A DNA stretch of 38,278 bases from Nocardia wallacei (lineage in GTDB: Bacteria > Actinomycetota > Actinomycetes > Mycobacteriales > Mycobacteriaceae), in the NCBI RefSeq assembly GCF_029868745.1, contig NZ_JARWOP010000105.1, forward strand, positions 1 through 38,278, given 5' to 3'. The position numbers and the translations under genes are program-made. Positions 36,501 through 38,044 of the stretch are shown here, piece by piece (the stretch's first letter is position 1; each line of letters begins with the position of its first letter). The notes under the pieces are model-generated. The model searched no databases. It was not told the origin of the DNA and saw only the letters and a program-made list of their open reading frames with translations.

Positions 36501-38003
36501 GAAATGCTTCTGGATGCGGACCCATCGTTCACTATCCATATTTGCACCAAAGATCGACCGGATCGCCTCAGCAAGCTACTCGCTGATATCGCATCGGTGG
36601 TCCCTGCGATAGATACCGTCTTCGTTTATGACGACTCGGTGGATTGGATCAACAGAGCTCGTAATCGCTCGGCCATGCAGAGCATGCCGTTCCATACGGT
36701 CTGTATCGACGAATCTCGTCGCCGTGAGTTGCTGCAAGACCTGCCGTGGCCGCCGGATACGATGCCGTTCGCTGATTACGCATTCAAGGAGCTGGGGAAG
36801 CCCGAGTGGGACCCGGCGGGTGTCAGGGCGTTGGCGCATTTCGTCGCGGCAGTCAACGCGTCCCCGGGTAGCAAGATACTTTTCCTCGACGACGACATCA
36901 GGCTGATGGGCGATATTTTCCAGGGAAAAATGCATCCTGTCGACTCGGAAGCGATAAAAGAACTTCTGGCAGGGCCACCCCGGCCGGGAATCGTCTTGGG
37001 TGCCGAGTATGTCGGCAGACCCGACATCTATGATGTGGAGCACGTCCAACTCGAGCTTGCCGCGTCCACCAGTGAACCCTGGCTTTTCGGGCGTCCCGGA
37101 TCCAAATCAGTACATTTCGGAGTCGTAGAAAAAGAACCACTGGGCGGAGAAAATCCGCTCAGTGGAGCATTCCTACTCGTAGATTACGAGGGTGTGCGCC
37201 TGGCGCCGATCCCCCATTACTACAACGAAGACGTCGCCTATGTCGCAATACTGCAAGCGTGTGGACACCGGATAGAAGTGGCGCCATTCAAACCCTTGCA
37301 CACCGGGGACGACAAACACATACGATGGCGAACAGCGCTCATGCAGCAAGTGGGAATGGTCGTCCAGAAATCGCTGGAGCAAGCCCTCCGACGGGTCCCC
37401 GCCGGTGATTGGTCAACCGTGGTGGCCCGAGCCGCCGCGCTGTGTGACCAGAACGCCAAAGCATCGGTAACGGTCTGGAAAGAGGTCTTCGCCGATCCAC
37501 ACCGCCGATTCGGTGAACTACACGCGCATAACATATACGCTTTGATCGATGCCGAGAGAATCGCTACCGAAGCACGGAAGACCATATCCACCTACTTCCG
37601 GCAGTTCAACAACTGGCAGACGCTCATGGCGGACCGTGGAGTATCGAACTATGTTCGAGAATTCATCGCACGGGTGCGAACATCGCCGGTGCGAGAAGAA
37701 CACAACGCACTTCGAACGCCGGACGGCATCCCTGATCGGCAGTCGCCCGAACCTGATACGGCCGCAGAAGAATCAACTCCCGAACCCGCAGCCTTGTTGC
37801 CGACAGGGACAGTTGTCGACCCGATTGCCACCGCGGCCGATCAGGACCGTACGCTGGAGGTCTCGGACACGGCCCCCGACCGTATCGACAAGGCCGCAGC
37901 GGAGGCGATCCCACCGGCCGATCACTGGGCGGTGGACGGCCCTGGGGGCGGCAATGAATACCACGACACCACCGCAATCGATCGGGACCGGGACCAGCAG
38001 TAG
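14511..38003 (+). CDS. Giant multi-toxin ESX effector (7,830 aa)
   Basis: One uninterrupted frame from GTG 14511 to TAG 38001-38003, predicted at about 0.85 MDa. The order of modules (residues) is: CpnT-like WXG100 N-terminus with glycine-rich hydrophobic segments (1-335); linker; coiled coil (455-798); SecA-like ATPase (810-1543); papain-like toxin (about 1864-2116); HipA/PI3K-like kinase (2182-2460); degenerate DUF1023 hydrolase (2615-2895); DUF1023 hydrolase with Ser3284 (3051-3433); helical module (3519-3808); M14 carboxypeptidases (3851-4281, 4413-4844); GNAT (4875-5023); HExxH peptidase (5085-5310) and decayed twin (5430-5723); pseudokinase-like (5729-5918); ADP-ribosyltransferase (6034-6335); HD-like (6429-6980); unknown alpha/beta region (6994-7276); GT-A glycosyltransferase (7334-7716); disordered tail. 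It is coupled to the WXG100 gene by an 8-nt overlap. High third-position GC over nearly the whole length and no internal stop support a real gene. Secretion and toxicity are inferred from the N-terminus and module types. Confidence 0.9.
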   Translation: MTELLSSNPAVQARELFECLPEFVRRPIEMVVFGGDLPRADVSRMRWLAAQFREQAAALSGRAEDARALLAQHDSIGAFGDQAREMLRLHDKGAVRLHDEALILADQADGAANEAEKTLCVMFAFGIQLAWQIYRTLAVAAAAGPVGQVAAASTVESMLVKGRAEAEMMRTGLKQGFAQHAANAVARITGLGPLQLAAVVGKSAALPAAVDGGVQLLQWARGHREMSLIGENGENPNGMDLTSIAAMGAGGAGGAVGGLVAGRIVSRVFPRMESRPLLLGLVHGTAGAVSGLGAAALITGWPQHADQMVAELLNGAVGGAMAAHAGARARSDAPPPAVVDGSARFTPPEVPVGRHAEDTGRGLEPGARSHTRTDATSGGNDRSVDRLPVRVDTGGQPGGVESLGMAGDNGGSGAATRAVTREHGGSDVVRTAKHEHPAVSADVRSAGAGTASSVTETREARLRAELADRVAVDDQRVIDARKQLDRALAGVEESGTALDSEIARREVEAAQSSYEAAVGEAVEERFEARRAEEEAAIAAADEQRLRVEAETGERMRAGREAVVAARAEWAASRDAHEAAVTVYEASVRGHVEESIRSVQEKVEAAGAAVEQSKQKYRDYVRGTEPETAHIARLERGVERARDRLRGAMAEREALLRALPGEHATELRAAETARNEVVSRWGRRAFRSEVAAREQYWRRALAEHEGVAKAKLRAAEEELRRCARVYRSAREGLMSEGVRAIDERFRAASEAGRADIAAYEAGVADRDTAFGAASDKRLRAMMATDELATDYYEEMLYEGDSSDPVAVAVSPEALLRGIVEGTRAERYLAMRKWAELTTGKDMRVTQRIAWGLELADMKTGEGKTLLTTVKTIDDAIQHGVANVWTSSDSLVLETIASVQQVTRSEHGELPVDTYRLADMTQDGDFPAATPGRGQMFVGTPENAEFLVLRRGKAFLDRLNAAGAPDEAITALRERLFPRLREKRLSLDEITDALDEAAEHYGLDERFEPLPGGRGDKVHTLDEMDTVVDGREAVLSPGAGGDEDPETVARLAEVWQRFKAAQGLPDGLTARDFGRPEGTRGFWRAVLTPEAIAKLNRVGGEPVTVADAEMYTSAALAEWARVRNSDYIESRGDIGPRGADPGGVDAAGAAVEGRGDARAGRGKVLLLASDTNDQLQANREEGTETRTQGLVGQFMDLKEGVPVRANLPEEALYISVDQLIGSSYLGRPTGYSGTLKIVEAELYDRYGIAGVAQNPPYYVSQLERHYPLNDDTRHGKLAQMARDVVGELTLTPILDDNGVIVGVEQHGRPQLNEHMDNRNIRGDDVREAENGEKIRLRGWRDKFDHEKGLVDWVDQITHDHVRALSRAYPMLEAFERAGASPGEVAALRQRIAQAPPVEVVRSMLDAAAVHYGVAERFDSVHGLEVADGAGVEYLVLDARTSDEHGTGEAAKRWANDQIKNEWGAPGTVAFVNKEYLRGTDWEPTPESIALGGTLARMDGGPSRGERAFEQGVGRASRGGTTTDREEGGTPGTFMQYLSPEDYHGTVANHGVTDQVVMFTDAVTAQRDAAATHAVENTPDSRAALDQANQAVAAAERVLREDAAPAQMRAVEHHLLSSGRTRHTNVAPHTNIPPHAAAPVQAVAPGPAMDGTFAAEPVHSALPTPGTHSATDTVGPEHPGDRFARLAGWLGIPPTIPGAIATPIGDDQDEDLDDDPLSRPLEQASTTAAAQALDRLQAGLPPAAAETLNQHLDHPAPAAVVRDVTLSDEQALHHLEDRRNRLADELGLRPDQVAGAEGIREVGTKVDQARRELADALETLPRPPAEVDAAIARAVIADAVAQLSQTSTTTEPPAEHVLAAASNYLALTALLDLVVSIHQRTPNGCVNNAVTMMRVLYPDNQHSYRMPEHTPLAGHGSADVQFASGGGSFEKIDSLDKAAEWLENRPRSAIWLVDEWMDTHVTDTDRRRAAEQLTRHLDAGRLHLTDYRQRIARVRTATEYTDLRHAMSDLPKLPDQNPDREYDGIVRSHLRLLHNRSDRPDQPDLVVLDINAGNTRSATLPEDLSGPDALLKKAVRFHDWKKEQEDRFQRLGQKGSRAWILKFTSEGIAVDRDSEPPNSNAFAPQHSDVPPPVSVPRSASAQPESRDQFALAGHRPPEDSDPPEVTGPAGAIAGDGPAFRPSEAERAMETLAPGKPEPLGGGATATYRARTASGKTSVLKPIYLENIQLFPAKSEAIWRPEIRANLDSRGPTRLRYGIPRGGGQLAAREVATYRFDEAAGFGRVPPTGIADSPFGPASNQLMVAAGPSHLARVLEHHPGWRTLSRDEKVKLVEDTLRYPRLHLEQMAVIDYVIGNTDRHFRNYLTGIDGGVVAIDHSFTFPESPDSRFGILSDFVTAFRSVGLSAEILKSIRAIDTDMLRAAWLDAGLRDKAIHGALERLQEIRKRGKITGEAWPGIITGSGLALATAGLPSGWIEWAASDVKADTPTANSIRQTESTDGHMSADERGASGEEIRPGTAALPADVLAGVEELRAAPTGPESDVPDDTDGVSSSDETVVSAEIEEFVRGSDGLVADIAAQPGDPPLAVAALQKLLASRGVEADSAGPGDVSAADPAIAGTDPVAVERCWRSLADAEQRAVVVVYPEVIGRLAGVPVRIRDIALRLALRRSLESAVARAGLTTAEIDPAALSGYGALGRLWAERVRLQEADRRAGAVPGGGPVVYLLDTPLGRNGGRTILAFDNPDVTERVACHFFSGAPDVPADPVVAVRNAYESTLRAGAHNASAIMYLDHDLPAVLPRMRRIRLQPAQRSGGYLARFLAEFSMVRNEPNTPTLCQLDAYGFGSAATALSEAAAGQRLNGIITNLVHLHSEGQGSVTDYGPDVKVYALSPSRFTPVRPVGSDPVEGPQVTRVRAEIPVERAFQEAHPIARRVLELLDYPAHPFSVDAPVRDQCYWFANPHARTFTEGLTAIGLISAGRGDDVQTAPMRTVQGDPEAGRRVRLYKPSTADIPEHPGADDRALVQEALSMRGSDVTIDDLCHQGLPDDWTRAAELATANYHWWNSLGDPARPGELSPTQCALLRRYPAQMSGLPGLPLRAQGLACARQLEQDRARLVPAADDRPRWTEAEVRQLRNVLGMEEALGVATAVRPGIEQPPVCVTDWDAAAFDNDGKAIVHFGDTDTADYVADLIPGMMSDAQTLPRLVAMARNLYESMVGARPGVEVAVRLRLGHDAPSGKRAVLETVRTDIAKSAGQIVRRDLVAWHAKRAAIAESGGSAMPYFTVHSHSYGGVTANFAMRDAELSGIVAKHIMYGVPATGDNEHVSQTGIDTIAMYSPSDPVPTFGATADDHYGRFYKIAVTKKSGMGVGPTYIPAYRTDGKDFGATILPIQFPDRYPFNKRFPAHGYYFNEADPDTGEQVDSLRYAGLIATNQSEQIPHQPRQPHDGASLQVRLDEIGPTGHSPPEDTHAPLESHENPDDAVDASTTLADSTETGLDGHIGAGSEKFAPGGQIGSRPPEEPGSRDDSLRAQMFLSAGLVGVDPASAMPDAAERHRLDEHCDAYLGEFSRLRRSAGDPRLTADPDSILTPQEAEQAVAQLDSDTLATPQQHAIGSRWLHLHRLLTAADELTGGESAVRPGDDVLKQLATVIGLWRTAIGADSFEDAILAEFRMEYAKTVLPGVDAATCRMLLHRCDEIRRALAGAVDARYPASPPPHGSLEEFVGGVREYVGTALLPENLQTLPAMIDAATKSVRPFLMGLDDWSTDELRAYALLDLQRRFLDRLVPSLRETAEQQLRTDLALLKHSSRTDGPFDGPEYPIGARPPENEDELPEAADGDRGADASSRGGILADEPVSGWRVDTAELIDRYVGDTPPSYEQLRMRLRELVDRYPEEAFFREIGRSREDRPMELLSIEGGPHNILLIVDPHPMEPVGRATALAFAEHFCSRSDLRAVYSLHIVVSSDPDSAVLNAPPARADGPVDLASYHTGIHRAAVIDQPEWRFPSAAPQLGMRFNSAVPLPETLAQMGVIKSLRSLLISSSLHNIDSGGVHLFFGISGDGWIGELGPQIPDLLADIAVRHDIPVESIPGDVAELSSWFEKIGNGVYANRRVHGQAFSGTFAGYYGGLPVTIEVPEWETRPSSVTRSEAIDLLEQRAEVLEELLRRLPPDIAPSTFSRAAESGARYARDQAEALRRDPDKVFEPGIVHRSSVRRMGGLLRHIDEALLSHPDHGELRLLREDVNRHFLDWVQFQRDDQNPVWRPLRSTAGMQLEFLFALVPMARAARADASTPEPVTSQRDHTQSVETEVPQGASTPWSRVGSAVDARVERPERPGSVAIGSPGQVSSDSRPDISIESAADEGRGPGDESRPDAPIGTRRDDSNPGRRHSGPLPTPWTAVDQHTPNAKPRAGDDVVDSVWRVDGARLIDEHVGDTSPTYEELRRRLRDLADRYPDDVARFSEIGRTREGRPMELLSVYGGPRNVLLVVDPHPMESVGRATALAIAQHVLTEPGLRSEVSYHFIVCSDPDTAVMNAPPARTVGPVDLAKYYTGIARPVRHPEWSFLSAVPVPGMRLNSEVPLPETLAQMGVIKALRPLLLSPSLHNIDSGGAFLYFGISGDGWIGELGPRIPDLFADIAVRHGIPVESAPIDVALLPSWYENIGNGVHANRRVPGEAFSGTFVGYYGGLPMTIEVPEWITRPSSLGRREAIDLLKRRISILDELTGRLYAESRPSVFSRSADTYAAMLRGNIDVWHSDPNSPFSPHLVHVWTLRNCGQLLRHIDGASLSNPGISDLEAIRTDLNSKFLEWVQFQRDDQNPVWRPLRSTAGMQLEFILATIPGALRVADRTGRTPKAVVSAADGELDDESGAASPTEGEAVADLTIEAATPADIEPLSEHFGESWILEDRLLRQDRGDGVLFVARHGGRPVAHGYLWLEDAEEPEIRSGLPGVALINHLEVAEGLRGRHIGSELIARMERFARVEAGRDRIALAVLPSNTGAVRLYERLGYVDWGQGTVQCYDVVEREDGSRVRVPDPEQARVLVKDLVQRPLSDDSRSPPPSLPAFTPTGGGSHRVGPDSGGVGRAVLGGHAVDAVPDHVKELLRHTGVGRRVLAALESMPVRERFELMGEGGHRGGEWVDSALAATVFTSGNDYAVQALSLAHEVVHAEFFVDDRTVRDPLSMSVDEYVRARVAEETACFRIMAELAPELRSLGLDIPLQVTEAAYDVAYDKAVRRRTSAALTPEQVHQQAHASALKAAEQEVATFEWADGRSYRRFYRDDYRAWEKAGHTRSPDGTVTAARHPRRYDLTPEGARRMRRAALRYDHDVVSADDLSRRLAEMAAELGVIGGPRSVTRARVAREIAALDAELATGSPDRLPELRRRQHRWRELSDLADEYGRLDASIRWDRVREMEDVLAADVVDRMASTASGAQRISDRAVLVPGTPRRLVIVGGPGEHQAVLADPRVAAARRGAQVEYCHVQVQPGGEPHVWTLIAPTAVLRPTPLRSLHLAERATRQRMERIRAELGTTQVGGWALEVLHDVEIVQTANPAEAGYKPVRRRLVLDAGMSDEHHMAHLVHQAIHVAVARGREAIEAVREQLTSPREAYIDARIDEETRAHAMEIVAALQLRAAGYDVPEPMGMRAYTDAYYRARASLVEDLVRAGQPVPDRLLPVLDRMANDAGLAALRPEVEAHVESYQDLYGRAWDAAQGVQPFAEQVQAARRSGERTVRALGGGVPGVRNVELVSYNDGAVYVRMALHDSRSRHAAVLSSLLGRAFDVPMPRVVADGDVLYFEPTSWALPVELGRPGFGSTGLGLHDALVGFPDSADRVVVERSDQVAWSNHHRAFESAALTPETVSRFAQRFLRARADGTVEFIAHDVPRSELEWFRDRAEKLRPDFERLGRADWHDVAMARLAEIEAHARPDPASGEESAARSADSDSALDAVHPSQQAIRGPPRADVESVVEEGLHRPSTPWSQMTPTTNDPVGRPNSTGESRRPDALDHLKQSNTAQGAADLEGPAGPIGTRPPEGEKPMTTGGRIYSPFGYVAGGIRRFDTDREGELYGEQHLGYMFKNLSPAQQEVAIQWTVGSRAFNELLRPDGLPEPAELARRLNDWYENPADEWRVRGLIVGAVPTLEEVYALEGRTDLSPAQARVVSRVLSSENPARELSRVFPKNASMKPVLTVSYGKWPTAEEIIQRTHLLDESVNNPLPEGLRVECGFRNWDLLKVVSSPYELVGRQFMYPGYRAASLGKRLDTFDMPTRAYVAHMTLDAPKGTPALWIGRKSRYPRQREILFPRNLICEITRVSYRGPGLLPHTTPWRIWATVVGVQHGAILAPDYPSAAQLSARSTSDRGSNRDAIGRVDRRTVNSRSADNPPDAGTRPVQAPRPVSEDSVPGPDYPIGAKPPGDERLGAGDAGTTEVLPGLDSPEEMSAFGELGKAVREHGVVVGRAAAAAALGGRSTVVEWSVPEWLYRRIAGLPAWTVRSSDHDEGQRSVGGFPADRWPRRSAASPVLECGHLRVSVGWPGLVPVPDRRSAEPGGEMRELVSHDALRERAWRTERGIRVAGLPDVMAWTQERDLPADIDTARWMKDALLNPARPRLPEQVLAREAEEVIDILHSTYAAEGNSLPDLAAADTQRAIRLIAEGLYVARTLYGDPRIGRSNHLHGSVELREFQVAAFYHDGDIAAGLRSIVENGLRQNGRLGDILLAMAAAAWSDSVYGEGRKRDNPDGHDEKRSGELVRHLTMAHGLDVYEARMVEDAVLATTFVEGVGTQAVAFNDNVQQQRRLIDQGARRGIGQWVAGEDLHSLSTPEAVIDCVRLAAEDLLSSRFDKARTFGRVLAKLGTRANYLAEALRLIHVYRDMRVEGPGSAGMTLGEAFAARLRGNAEFIDPDSSKGYRYPDGWVLGNRDMRRDHAVLLRQIAHKLETDGEYTPQDALREAEDHAGAMRVKYRGFRWQQVFRPGEQPWDPAAIADSLARRLPGGDRPGRTREVIDGVIRVAELVAADAADAHPSPDGKADAAIVVTMCEDADGSARLRAQLDYSVRGKPPIRSALQRALTGVNCRISIEDAIPLSLTEHYPHCRILLDFADPIADDERDRTGFTDDDWDDPVTVPITVGTDNGAVDRRARFLIEGALGGREYTERFAPIVGELIKRCAKTDIAVETSGRNDSFGHTFLVGMRGGEWDLALAATAEQTPTTARVRFTLALKEGSIGESDETLAVLTALLPDAPLFAETLATEVAPLAPDGLTITVTGDPGSRTVEIVLPFPTTVVRIVRHEPDTSAEKAPPLGRGQLENATQSVNPISGMATIRRVSAVTNTPDAARGIPEMLLDADPSFTIHICTKDRPDRLSKLLADIASVVPAIDTVFVYDDSVDWINRARNRSAMQSMPFHTVCIDESRRRELLQDLPWPPDTMPFADYAFKELGKPEWDPAGVRALAHFVAAVNASPGSKILFLDDDIRLMGDIFQGKMHPVDSEAIKELLAGPPRPGIVLGAEYVGRPDIYDVEHVQLELAASTSEPWLFGRPGSKSVHFGVVEKEPLGGENPLSGAFLLVDYEGVRLAPIPHYYNEDVAYVAILQACGHRIEVAPFKPLHTGDDKHIRWRTALMQQVGMVVQKSLEQALRRVPAGDWSTVVARAAALCDQNAKASVTVWKEVFADPHRRFGELHAHNIYALIDAERIATEARKTISTYFRQFNNWQTLMADRGVSNYVREFIARVRTSPVREEHNALRTPDGIPDRQSPEPDTAAEESTPEPAALLPTGTVVDPIATAADQDRTLEVSDTAPDRIDKAAAEAIPPADHWAVDGPGGGNEYHDTTAIDRDRDQQ
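15873..16905 (+). other. Giant protein: long coiled coil
   Basis: Residues 455-798 are almost entirely Ala/Glu/Arg-rich with heptad character (REARLRAELADRVAVDD, EARRAEEEAAIAAADEQRLR, RDRLRGAMAEREALLRAL) and lack prolines over long runs. This would form an extended helical rod between the secretion domain and the SecA-like ATPase. The G/C-rich repetitive codons (GCG, GAG, CGG) distinguish it from the flanking DNA. Confidence 0.8.
16938..19140 (+). other. Giant protein: SecA-like ATPase/helicase module
   Basis: Residues 810-1543 match the motor core of SecA in order. Walker A is in MKTGEGKTLL (856-865), in the same M-K-T-G-E-G-K-T form SecA uses. A long insert follows, then a second RecA-like half beginning VLLLASDTNDQLQANREE, with RGTD (1475-1478, motif V), IALGGTLARMDGG, QGVGRASRGG (1508-1517, motif VI) and GTPGTFMQYLSPED, parallel to SecA's LRGRSGRQGDPG.S.FYLSLEDDL. 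A DEAD-type Walker B is not obvious to me. SecA-like motors move polypeptides; here it may drive unfolding or delivery of the chain, or be a toxin itself. Confidence 0.72.
20100..20860 (+). other. Giant protein: papain-like toxin module
   Basis: Around residues 1864-2116. The segment RTPNGCVNNAVTMMRVLYP places Cys1882 at the start of a helix, as in papain-like and glutamine-deamidase toxins (Tox-PL type). Candidate His and Asp partners follow in LAGHGSADVQF and LVVLDINAGNT. The strand SAIWLVDEWM and the terminal LKFTSEGIAVDRD fit the central sheet of that fold. The family is used as toxin tips in ESX and other secretion systems. The assignment rests on the Cys context and order of elements; the exact subfamily is uncertain. 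Confidence 0.5.
21054..21890 (+). other. Giant protein: HipA/PI3K-like kinase module
   Basis: Residues 2182-2460 have an atypical kinase layout: glycine-rich loop LGGGATATYRA (2196-2206), ATP-binding Lys2217 in SVLKPIY, catalytic loop IGNTDRHFRNYL with Asp2354 and Asn2359, and metal Asp2372 in AIDHSFTFP. This D-R-H-x-x-N and D-H-S order is typical of HipA-like and phosphatidylinositol-kinase-like bacterial effectors, and all key residues are present. The likely action is phosphorylation of a host or rival protein, or of a lipid. DNA here is less G/C-biased than in the flanks. Confidence 0.72.
22353..23195 (+). other. Giant protein: degenerate DUF1023-type hydrolase (copy a)
   Basis: Residues 2615-2895 begin with the DUF1023 hallmark DPVAVERCWRSLADAEQR, then VVYPEVIGRLAGVPVRIRD and a weak version of the strand-turn-strand region (ILAFDNPDVTERVACHF). 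Where the nucleophile elbow GHSYG is expected, the sequence is AYGFGS (2836-2841) with no Ser in the elbow position. The copy is therefore probably inactive as a serine hydrolase. It is followed by an intact copy. Confidence 0.55.
23661..24810 (+). other. Giant protein: DUF1023-type alpha/beta-hydrolase (copy b)
   Basis: Residues 3051-3433: start WWNSLGDPARPGELSPTQ, RRYPAQMSGLPGLPLRAQG, then VHFGDTDTADYVADLIPGM as in DUF1023 proteins, and the nucleophile elbow HSHSYGGVTANFA with Ser3284. A candidate Asp occurs in YSPSDPVPTFG and a His in FPAHGYYFN. DUF1023 domains are predicted alpha/beta-hydrolases common in actinobacterial ESX-associated proteins; the substrate is unknown. Confidence 0.68.
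25065..25935 (+). other. Giant protein: unrecognised all-helical module
   Basis: Residues 3519-3808 form amphipathic helices throughout (for example LRAQMFLSAGLVGVDPASA, QQHAIGSRWLHLHRLL, LRAYALLDLQRRFLDRLV), bounded on both sides by PPE-type linkers. I recognise no family. Being framed by the same linker motif as the enzyme modules, it is likely an independent unit. Confidence 0.5.
25941..25982 (+). repeat. Module-border linker motif GPEYPIGARPPENE
   Basis: One of a set of related linker peptides at module borders of the giant protein. Others are ALAGHRPPEDSD (20949-20984), IGPTGHSPPEDT (24867-24902), GGQIGSRPPEEPG (25026-25064), GPAGPIGTRPPEGE (32553-32594) and GPDYPIGAKPPGDE (33693-33734). 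A partial copy, APIGTRRDD, lies near 27610. Consensus: G-P-x-x-P-I-G-[AT]-[RK]-P-P-[EG]. Confidence 0.8.
26061..27354 (+). other. Giant protein: M14-type zinc carboxypeptidase module, copy 1
   Basis: Residues 3851-4281. The order is that of M14 metallocarboxypeptidases: YEQLRMRLRELVDRYP, then REIGRSREDRPMELLSI, zinc ligands His3924 and Glu3927 in DPHPMEPVG, third ligand His4039 in SLHNIDSGG, and catalytic Glu4128 in VTIEVPEWE. The family removes C-terminal residues from peptides, or trims peptidoglycan peptides in some bacterial members. The C-terminal helical extension ends with DQNPVWRPLRSTAGMQLEF, shared exactly with copy 2. Confidence 0.78.
26090..29010 (+). repeat. Tandem duplication of the M14 module
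   Basis: Two direct copies of about 1.27 kb at an offset of 1,677-1,683 nt. Exact DNA matches include about 35 bp covering TTCGGTATTTCCGGAGACGG and onward at 26659 and 28336, and a nearly exact block encoding DQNPVWRPLRSTAG at 27261 and 28938. Protein identity is highest in the catalytic core. This points to fairly recent duplication or continuing gene conversion. Confidence 0.85.
27747..29043 (+). other. Giant protein: M14-type zinc carboxypeptidase module, copy 2
   Basis: Residues 4413-4844, a second complete copy of the preceding module. Zinc ligands are His4485 and Glu4488 (DPHPMESVG) and His4598 (SLHNIDSGG); catalytic Glu is 4687 (MTIEVPEWI). The catalytic half is very similar to copy 1, while the helical extension (about 4720-4800) is more divergent and AT-richer. 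Both copies keep every expected metal ligand, so both could be active. Confidence 0.78.
29133..29580 (+). other. Giant protein: GNAT acetyltransferase module
   Basis: Residues 4875-5023: TIEAATPADIEPLSEHF, VLFVARHGGRPVAHGYLWL, LINHLEVAEGLRGRHIGSEL with the acetyl-CoA pyrophosphate loop R-G-R-H-I-G-S, then ALAVLPSNTGAVRLYERLGY (motif B). It is a complete GNAT fold embedded in frame. It may modify a target protein, or act in cis on the polypeptide; no substrate is evident. Confidence 0.82.
29763..30440 (+). other. Giant protein: HExxH metallopeptidase module (copy a)
   Basis: Residues about 5085-5310. The zinc motif is H5157-E-V-V-H5161 in SLAHEVVHAEFF, with a candidate third ligand Glu5189/Glu5190 in RVAEETACF. 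An upstream helical region (LLRHTGVGRRVLAALES) and a downstream region with EVATFEWADGRSYRRFYR complete the unit. It resembles gluzincin-like toxin peptidases of actinobacterial polymorphic toxins. It could cleave host proteins or the giant chain itself. Confidence 0.65.
30798..31680 (+). other. Giant protein: degenerate HExxH twin (copy b)
   Basis: Residues about 5430-5723 repeat the plan of copy a. The helix MAHLVHQAIHVA carries H5574-Q-A-I-H5578, in which the catalytic Glu of HExxH is replaced by Gln. The downstream RIDEETRAHAME keeps the presumed ligand Glu5609. Zinc could still bind but peptide hydrolysis should be lost. This is a pseudo-peptidase next to an active-looking one. Confidence 0.6.
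31695..32265 (+). other. Giant protein: pseudokinase-like module
   Basis: Residues about 5729-5918. The sequence VPGVRNVELVSYNDGAVYVR, SSLLGRAFDVPMPRVV and VLYFEPTSW follows a kinase-like N-lobe found in actinobacterial toxins. Where the catalytic GNTDRxxxN and DH loops should be, it reads LVGFPDSADRVVVE and WSNHHRAFE, so the catalytic residues look lost. Tentative. Confidence 0.35.
32553..32594 (+). repeat. Module-border linker motif GPAGPIGTRPPEGE
   Basis: Sits directly before the ADP-ribosyltransferase module. About 140 nt upstream is a second linker motif, STPWSQ (near 32412-32432), which also occurs as STPWSR (near 27435) and PTPWTA (near 27672), and as TPWTT in the WXG100 partner. Confidence 0.8.
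32610..33515 (+). other. Giant protein: C3-like ADP-ribosyltransferase module
   Basis: Residues 6034-6335 show the R-S-E plan of ADP-ribosyltransferases: Arg6213 in GLRVECGFRNW, the STS region as PGYRAASLGK (Ser6247 kept, the first Ser changed to Ala), and Q6288-R-E6290 in YPRQREILFPRN. The Q-x-E form, followed by ILFPRN, resembles C3-type exoenzymes, which modify Asn/Gln of small GTPases, more than E-x-E arginine-specific toxins. Catalytic Glu6290 is present, so activity is plausible. Confidence 0.7.
33693..33734 (+). repeat. Module-border linker motif GPDYPIGAKPPGDE
   Basis: Separates the ADP-ribosyltransferase from the HD-like module. Ten of its 14 residues match the copy at 25941-25982, although the surrounding linker has no other similarity. 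Confidence 0.8.
33795..35450 (+). other. Giant protein: degenerate HD-like helical module
   Basis: Residues about 6429-6980, mostly helical. RSNHLHGSVELREF (H6664, H6666), ILLAMAAAAWSDSVYGEG (S6716-D6717) and GHDEKRSGELVRHL (H6732, D6733) follow the order of HD phosphohydrolases, in which a His-Asp pair is expected at the second site. Here Ser replaces that His. It is either a divergent HD domain with other metal ligands or an inactive one. Confidence 0.4.
35490..36340 (+). other. Giant protein: unrecognised alpha/beta region
   Basis: Residues about 6994-7276. Two loosely similar halves alternate strands and helices (AAIVVTMCEDADGSARLRAQ; ALGGREYTERFAPIVGELIK, AVETSGRNDSFGHTFLVGM). The helix-then-strand layout vaguely recalls GHKL-type ATP-binding folds, but no N-box or G-box is convincing. 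No function assigned. Confidence 0.35.
36510..37660 (+). other. Giant protein: GT-A glycosyltransferase-like module
   Basis: Residues 7334-7716 begin with the Rossmann-like FTIHICTKDRPDRLSKLLAD and TVFVYDDSVDW. The metal-binding D-x-D is D7460-D-D7462 in KILFLDDDIRL, and an acceptor-side acidic motif is N7572-E-D in HYYNEDVAY. This is the GT-A layout of family-2-type transferases. At the C-terminal end of a polymorphic toxin it could glycosylate a target protein, as large clostridial toxins do; this is inference. Third-position GC drops here compared with the flanking regions. Confidence 0.7.
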
Positions 38004-38044
38004 TCCGGGACCGATGCGGGGAAATAGCCATTCTTTGCCCTCTT

